DNA from: CAZJGF01 sp964545665
Lineage (GTDB): Bacteria > Chloroflexota > Dehalococcoidia > GIF9 > AB-539-J10
Direction: 5' to 3'
Assembly: GCA_964545665.1 (NCBI GenBank)
Contig: CAZJGF010000065.1
Span: 1-8,837, forward strand
Length of the DNA: 8,837 nt
In this document: piece by piece, positions 5,851 to 8,837 of the stretch
How positions within the stretch are numbered: the first letter of the stretch is position 1
Layout of the letters: every line of letters begins with the position of its first letter
Notes under the pieces: model-generated
Seen by the model: only the letters and a program-made list of their open reading frames with translations
Databases searched by the model: none
Told to the model about the DNA's origin: nothing
Translations under genes and position numbers: made by a program

Positions 5851-6546
5851 CTATTCTACATACAATATTCTGTTACAGCTACTACATTGAACTAGTTCAC
5901 CTGATCTAGCTCTCTGCCATTGACTTATAGGCAGAGTGATATAGCATCCCTGGCATCTTCCCTGTTCTACCTTAGCTATGGCTTGCCCCTTGGTTAACCT
6001 AATTTGTTCATAAAGGTTGAGGACTTCCGAGCTGATTTCTTGTGCTAGCTCCCCACGGGTTTGGCTGAGCCTGGCGAGTTCGGTTTCAGTTCTAGTCTTC
6101 TTTTCATTAAGGATTTCCTGTTTTTGTTGCCATTCTTGCCTCATCTCTTGAAGCTCTTTAGTGCTAGCCTCTGCATTGGTCTCAAGGTCTTCTATCTGAC
6201 TCATCAATTCCAACAATTCGTCTTCTTGTCCCCTGGTTTTCTTCTTGAGGATTTCCGATTCATTTTCGAGATTGACCAGTTCCTTAGGATGCTTAACCGT
6301 GCCACCGTAAAGTTTGTTTTTGAGTTGATTGCTCTTTTCTCGTACGTCTTCTAGCTCCCATTCAAAGTCCTTTTGCCTCTTGTTTGCCTCGGCTAGCTGT
6401 TGTTTTTGTGAGGCGAGTTGAGATTCGGCTGCGAGTAAGGCCTGGTTTTCACTGAGCTGACGAGTGACCTCATCGATGACCTGTCGTCTATCTTGAAGTT
6501 CGATATCGAGGTGCTGCAGTTGGTAAAGTTGCCCAGGCAAACTCAT
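5851..6546 (-). CDS. coiled-coil protein with C-terminal C4 zinc ribbon (DUF164 family)
   Basis: The 231-residue product has a long helical hairpin (about 10-175, rich in Gln, Glu, Lys and Leu) interrupted by the family signature KLYGGTVKHPKELVNLENE (78-96). A C-terminal zinc ribbon follows, with C198-x2-C201 and C221-x2-C224. This architecture and length match the widespread bacterial C4-type zinc-ribbon family, for which nucleic-acid or protein binding is suspected but no firm function is known. It is soluble, with no signal peptide. No Shine-Dalgarno precedes ATG 6546; instead a strong promoter ends about ten bases upstream, suggesting a near-leaderless message. It lies directly upstream of rnpB, which could receive read-through in addition to its own promoter. 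Confidence 0.9.
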   Translation of the reverse strand: MSLPGQLYQLQHLDIELQDRRQVIDEVTRQLSENQALLAAESQLASQKQQLAEANKRQKDFEWELEDVREKSNQLKNKLYGGTVKHPKELVNLENESEILKKKTRGQEDELLELMSQIEDLETNAEASTKELQEMRQEWQQKQEILNEKKTRTETELARLSQTRGELAQEISSEVLNLYEQIRLTKGQAIAKVEQGRCQGCYITLPISQWQRARSGELVQCSSCNRILYVE

Positions 6547-6556
6547 ATTGGGCGTT

Positions 6557-6586
6557 ATTGTAGAGGTGGTCTGTAAGCCTTGTCAA
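6557..6586 (-). promoter_or_regulatory. strong promoter of the zinc-ribbon gene, near-leaderless
   Basis: On the minus strand a perfect TTGACA (6586-6581) is followed after 18 bases by TACAAT (6562-6557). The TGA within the -35 hexamer is the stop codon of the upstream hydrolase gene (6585-6583). Transcription is expected near 6550, only about four bases before ATG 6546. Confidence 0.7.
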
Positions 6587-7227
6587 AGGCTTCTACGGTA
6601 ATCGAGAATAATAACCTGCGTGCTGGCAGGCAGGGCAGACGCGGCAATTGAGAGTTTTGGTTGTGGCTCGGCTTCCGGGATGCCCATCTTTTTGAGGAAT
6701 TTGCTTACCGGCTCCAGTTCTCTAGATATCACATCAGTTTTGTAGTGCATAGGAATTACTATGCGGGCTTCTAGCTGCCTTAGTATTTCCGCGGCTGTAT
6801 CAATAGTGATGGTAGACACTTCCCCGACAGGCAAAAAGAGGATATCAACACCCCCTACTTCTTCTACCAATTGTGAAGTCGGCGCATGCCCTAGGTCTCC
6901 CAGGTGGCACAAGGTTAAGCCATCCATCTCTATAAGGTAAACGGTATTCTTACCTCTTAATTTACCCTCCTCGTTATCGTGGAAGGTGGCTATCCCAGTG
7001 ATGAATGTTCCTCCTATCTCATATTCCCCTGGTCCTCTTACGTATTTGGGGTTATTGGTGATGCCTTCGATGTAACTATGACCGGGGTGGAAGTGACTGA
7101 TAGTCACTATATCTGCTTCAGATTCACTCAAAGAGTAGCCCAGATTAGGATGACAGGGGTCAGTGACGAGTGTTTTTTCTTTTCCTTTGATAGTAAAGCA
7201 GGAATGTCCTGTCCAACTGATTTCCAT
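6583..7227 (-). CDS. metallo-beta-lactamase fold metal-dependent hydrolase, UlaG-like, atypical site
   Basis: This 214-residue soluble protein resembles the small beta-lactamase-fold hydrolases related to UlaG. It opens with MEISWTGHSCFTI and VTDPCHPNLGY (21-31). The metal motif is at 44-50 (SHFHPGH), giving H45, H47 and H50. Further likely ligands are H83, D111 (CHLGDLGH) and H161 (PMHYKTD), all in the expected order. The canonical HxHxDH has Asp before the third His; here it is Gly49, so the second metal site may be altered. The substrate is unknown, as for most members. There is no clear Shine-Dalgarno before ATG 7227, and a promoter-like pair ends ten bases upstream. Neighbours are an NfeD-like gene upstream and the zinc-ribbon gene downstream, each separated by about 36-38 bases. 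Confidence 0.87.
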   Translation of the reverse strand: MEISWTGHSCFTIKGKEKTLVTDPCHPNLGYSLSESEADIVTISHFHPGHSYIEGITNNPKYVRGPGEYEIGGTFITGIATFHDNEEGKLRGKNTVYLIEMDGLTLCHLGDLGHAPTSQLVEEVGGVDILFLPVGEVSTITIDTAAEILRQLEARIVIPMHYKTDVISRELEPVSKFLKKMGIPEAEPQPKLSIAASALPASTQVIILDYRRSL

Positions 7228-7236
7228 AGTCTAATA

Positions 7237-7265
7237 AGGATAGACCTTCTTCTTAGCTTTGTCCA
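7237..7265 (-). promoter_or_regulatory. possible promoter of the hydrolase gene, near-leaderless
   Basis: On the minus strand TGGACA (7265-7260) and TATCCT (7242-7237) are 17 bases apart. The -35 has one mismatch and the -10 two. The expected start is near 7230, about three bases before ATG 7227. The -35 starts immediately after the stop codon of the NfeD-like gene (7268-7266). Confidence 0.45.
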
Positions 7266-7664
7266 CTAATGCTTCACCTTATCTTCTTGTGGAGCTACAA
7301 GGAGAGTCAAACCTTCTACCCCGGTGATAACAACTTCCCTGCCTTTATCTATATCTGAACGTGTTGATGCAGCTCTCCACAGCTCACTGCCAACCTTGAC
7401 GTAACCTCTCGGGGTAAGCTGAGTTGTTGTTACGCCCCGGCTGCCGATATCAGGCGAGACTATTGGCTTCTTATCCAGCGTCTGCTTGCCAGTCCGGTAG
7501 CTCATATATTCATATGCTCCAAGAGCAAACATCATAAGGATAAGCCCCCAGAGTGGGATGTCTATCCCGAGTTCTGGCAGTACCCAGAGCACAACTGCTG
7601 CCAGGACTGCTTCTTCGGCGAGCCACATTATGATTGAATACGCCACGTATCTCTTGTGCTTCAT
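7266..7664 (-). CDS. short NfeD-like membrane protein
   Basis: From ATG 7664 the product has 132 residues. Two hydrophobic segments (about 15-33 and 35-54) are followed by a soluble domain at about 72-126 with the NfeD OB-fold pattern: G-x-x-G-x-T-x2-L-T-P-x-G-x-V-x-V-G-x-x-W-x-A, then D-I-D-x-G-x-x-V-x-I-x-x-V-E-G-L-x-L-x-V. It lacks the N-terminal ClpP-like protease domain of long NfeD proteins. NfeD proteins often pair with stomatin/slipin proteins in membrane quality control; no slipin gene is in the window. An upstream in-frame GTG (7718) would add 18 residues that look unlike the family, so the later ATG is preferred, though neither start has a convincing Shine-Dalgarno. It follows the HtpX-like gene, which fits a membrane-protein maintenance theme. 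Confidence 0.8.
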   Translation of the reverse strand: MKHKRYVAYSIIMWLAEEAVLAAVVLWVLPELGIDIPLWGLILMMFALGAYEYMSYRTGKQTLDKKPIVSPDIGSRGVTTTQLTPRGYVKVGSELWRAASTRSDIDKGREVVITGVEGLTLLVAPQEDKVKH

Positions 7665-7746
7665 TTCGCTACTGAGACAAAAGGCTAGCGCCAAGATTGG
7701 AGTATCCTTCACATCCACGTGGCCGCTACTCTGCCATTAAGCTTCC

Positions 7747-8714
7747 TCAGGCTATCAGCGATGACAGGTGCTGTATCCTCTTTAGCATATTAGGATGAGT
7801 GCTGAGAATCTCCATCATCCTGTCAGCAGAACTGAGCTTAATGGTCTTGCTTCGTAGCTCCATCAATTCATAGCTATCTATGGTGCCGCTCATATCGAGA
7901 TCTACCTGAGTTAGCTCCCTAATCTCATTCCAGGCACGGGGGGGATCATTGACAAAGAAGGCTTTGACTCCTTCCATCTGCTTCAATTCCCCTCGCCCCT
8001 TAAATCGAGCATTACTATAGACCAGTTTATACAGGGCGGAAGCCAGATGATGCGGCTCATTGCCCACTTCAACGCTTCCCTGGTCGGCATAGTATTCCCT
8101 GATGCGCGAGCCGTAGAGAACCAGCAGGTTGGTGTGATAAAGTAAAGGACAAAGGCACCCAAGCCGATGAGGATAGCCATGCCAGCCCCTTGCCTTTGAC
8201 CACCCAGGGCTCCTCTAAACATCATCCCCCAGGCAATCCAGTACATGACGAGTGGTATAGCAGAGAGCAAGGTTATGACTATCATATCGCGGTGCTTGAT
8301 GTGGGACATTTCATGTCCCAGCACAGCCCTAAGCTCATCCTTGCTCAGGAGATTTAGAATGCCTTTGGTAACGCAGACTCTGCCATCCCTGTTGGTTCTG
8401 CCAAAGGCAAAGGCGTTGGGAATTGCTAGCTGCGAGATGCCTACCTTGGGCTTGGGGAGATGAGCTCTCTCGGCGAGCTCAGCTGTCATTCTGTGTAGGT
8501 CTGGCGCTTCCTTCTCCGAAACCCACTTTATTTTCATTGTCCAGCCTATGATGGAAGGTCCGATAAGATACTGGATGGCGAGGAAGCCGAAAGCAAGAAT
8601 AAGGTAGGTTAGAGCGCTGCCAGCTCCCATCCAGGCTCCAACTCCAGTAATCACCCCGTAGAGTATGCCAAAGAGGAGGGCTACCAGCAGGAACATCCTT
8701 GTCTTAAGCCACAT
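7747..8714 (-). pseudogene. htpX: HtpX-like M48 membrane zinc metalloprotease, interrupted by a one-base frameshift
   Basis: HtpX is an inner-membrane protease that degrades misfolded membrane proteins. From ATG 8714 the first frame gives hydrophobic segments at about 7-26, 34-55, 146-165 and 178-194, and the zinc motif H134-E135-M-S-H138 in LGHEMSHIKHRD. At about 8141-8131 the homology moves to another frame: TNLLVLYGSRIREYYADQG continues from 8133, carrying the third zinc ligand (E207 of RExxAD). It ends with the typical STHPNMLKRI at the C-terminus (stop 7749-7747). The joined protein would have about 322 residues. In the first frame alone the protein runs on with unrelated sequence to 7983 and lacks the third ligand. 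No slippery heptamer is present, so this is either a real mutation or a sequencing/assembly error. The open frame can be extended to TTG 8798, but ATG 8714 fits HtpX N-termini. An EF-hand-like loop occurs near the C-terminus (7867-7902). Confidence 0.85.
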
Positions 8715-8791
8715 AGATTCTTTTCTCTTTCCTGTTAAGTTACCAGGGCTAATGATACAACAAGCTGTGGAGCCAAGCAACGCGGCAGGAC

Positions 8792-8820
8792 TTGACAAGG
8801 AAACAAACTCTGGTTAACCT
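8792..8820 (+). promoter_or_regulatory. possible plus-strand promoter at the right edge
   Basis: A perfect TTGACA (8792-8797) is followed after 17 bases by TAACCT (8815-8820). Transcription would begin near 8827, and an ATG lies at 8831. Another ATG lies at 8824. A gene divergent from htpX may begin here, but fewer than five codons are in the window, so no coding region is called. Confidence 0.35.
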
Positions 8821-8837
8821 GATATGAAAGATGGTTA

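Noticed and set aside
8125..8160. Programmed -1 frameshifting in htpX
   Set aside because: No X-XXY-YYZ slippery heptamer occurs in frame near the break, and HtpX is not known to use recoding. A real indel or sequence error is more likely.

Overview
The window looks like a stretch of bacterial chromosome. The evidence is a type A RNase P RNA, a bacterial undecaprenyl diphosphate synthase and sigma70-like promoters. The gene families (a Memo-family protein, a short membrane NfeD, an HtpX protease, a C4 zinc-ribbon coiled-coil protein and an acyl-CoA crotonase) and the very short 5' leaders would fit a Chloroflexota/Dehalococcoidia-like organism. That assignment is inference from general impression and was not tested by any search. 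No insertion sequence, phage gene, CRISPR array or restriction system was seen, so this is mostly housekeeping content with several uncharacterised proteins.

Layout. At the left edge is the 5' part of a tRNA-Val(CAC) on the minus strand with its own promoter. A roughly 380-base gap follows, holding a plus-strand promoter and a potentially structured leader, then a crotonase-family gene (plus). It converges on a 12-helix MFS transporter (minus) with a perfect inverted repeat between the stop codons. A divergent promoter region separates the transporter from a plus-strand run: uppS, a 107-residue protein with four cysteines, a 245-residue protein of unknown function with a highly charged C-terminal tail, and a Memo-family (AmmeMemoRadiSam B-like) protein. 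The last three are tightly coupled, with an ATGA overlap and then a 4-base gap.

From the right edge a minus-strand run reads leftwards: an HtpX-like membrane zinc protease broken by a one-base frameshift, a short NfeD-like membrane protein, a metallo-beta-lactamase-fold hydrolase, a C4 zinc-ribbon coiled-coil protein, and rnpB. The two runs meet tail to tail. The 3' strand of the RNase P RNA P1 helix appears to be read from the complement of the last codons and stop codon of the Memo gene.

Functional themes. UppS supplies the lipid carrier for cell-wall precursors. HtpX and NfeD both suggest membrane protein quality control. The crotonase and MFS transporter may serve acyl-CoA or organic-acid metabolism, but nothing ties them together. 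Several promoters end only about 0-5 bases before the start codon and the genes lack convincing Shine-Dalgarno sequences, so leaderless or near-leaderless translation may be common here. Points most worth a second look are the rnpB/Memo overlap and long P12, the frameshift in htpX and its EF-hand-like loop, the missing catalytic residues in the crotonase and the beta-lactamase-fold protein, and the uncharacterised Cys-protein/charged-tail-protein/Memo cluster.
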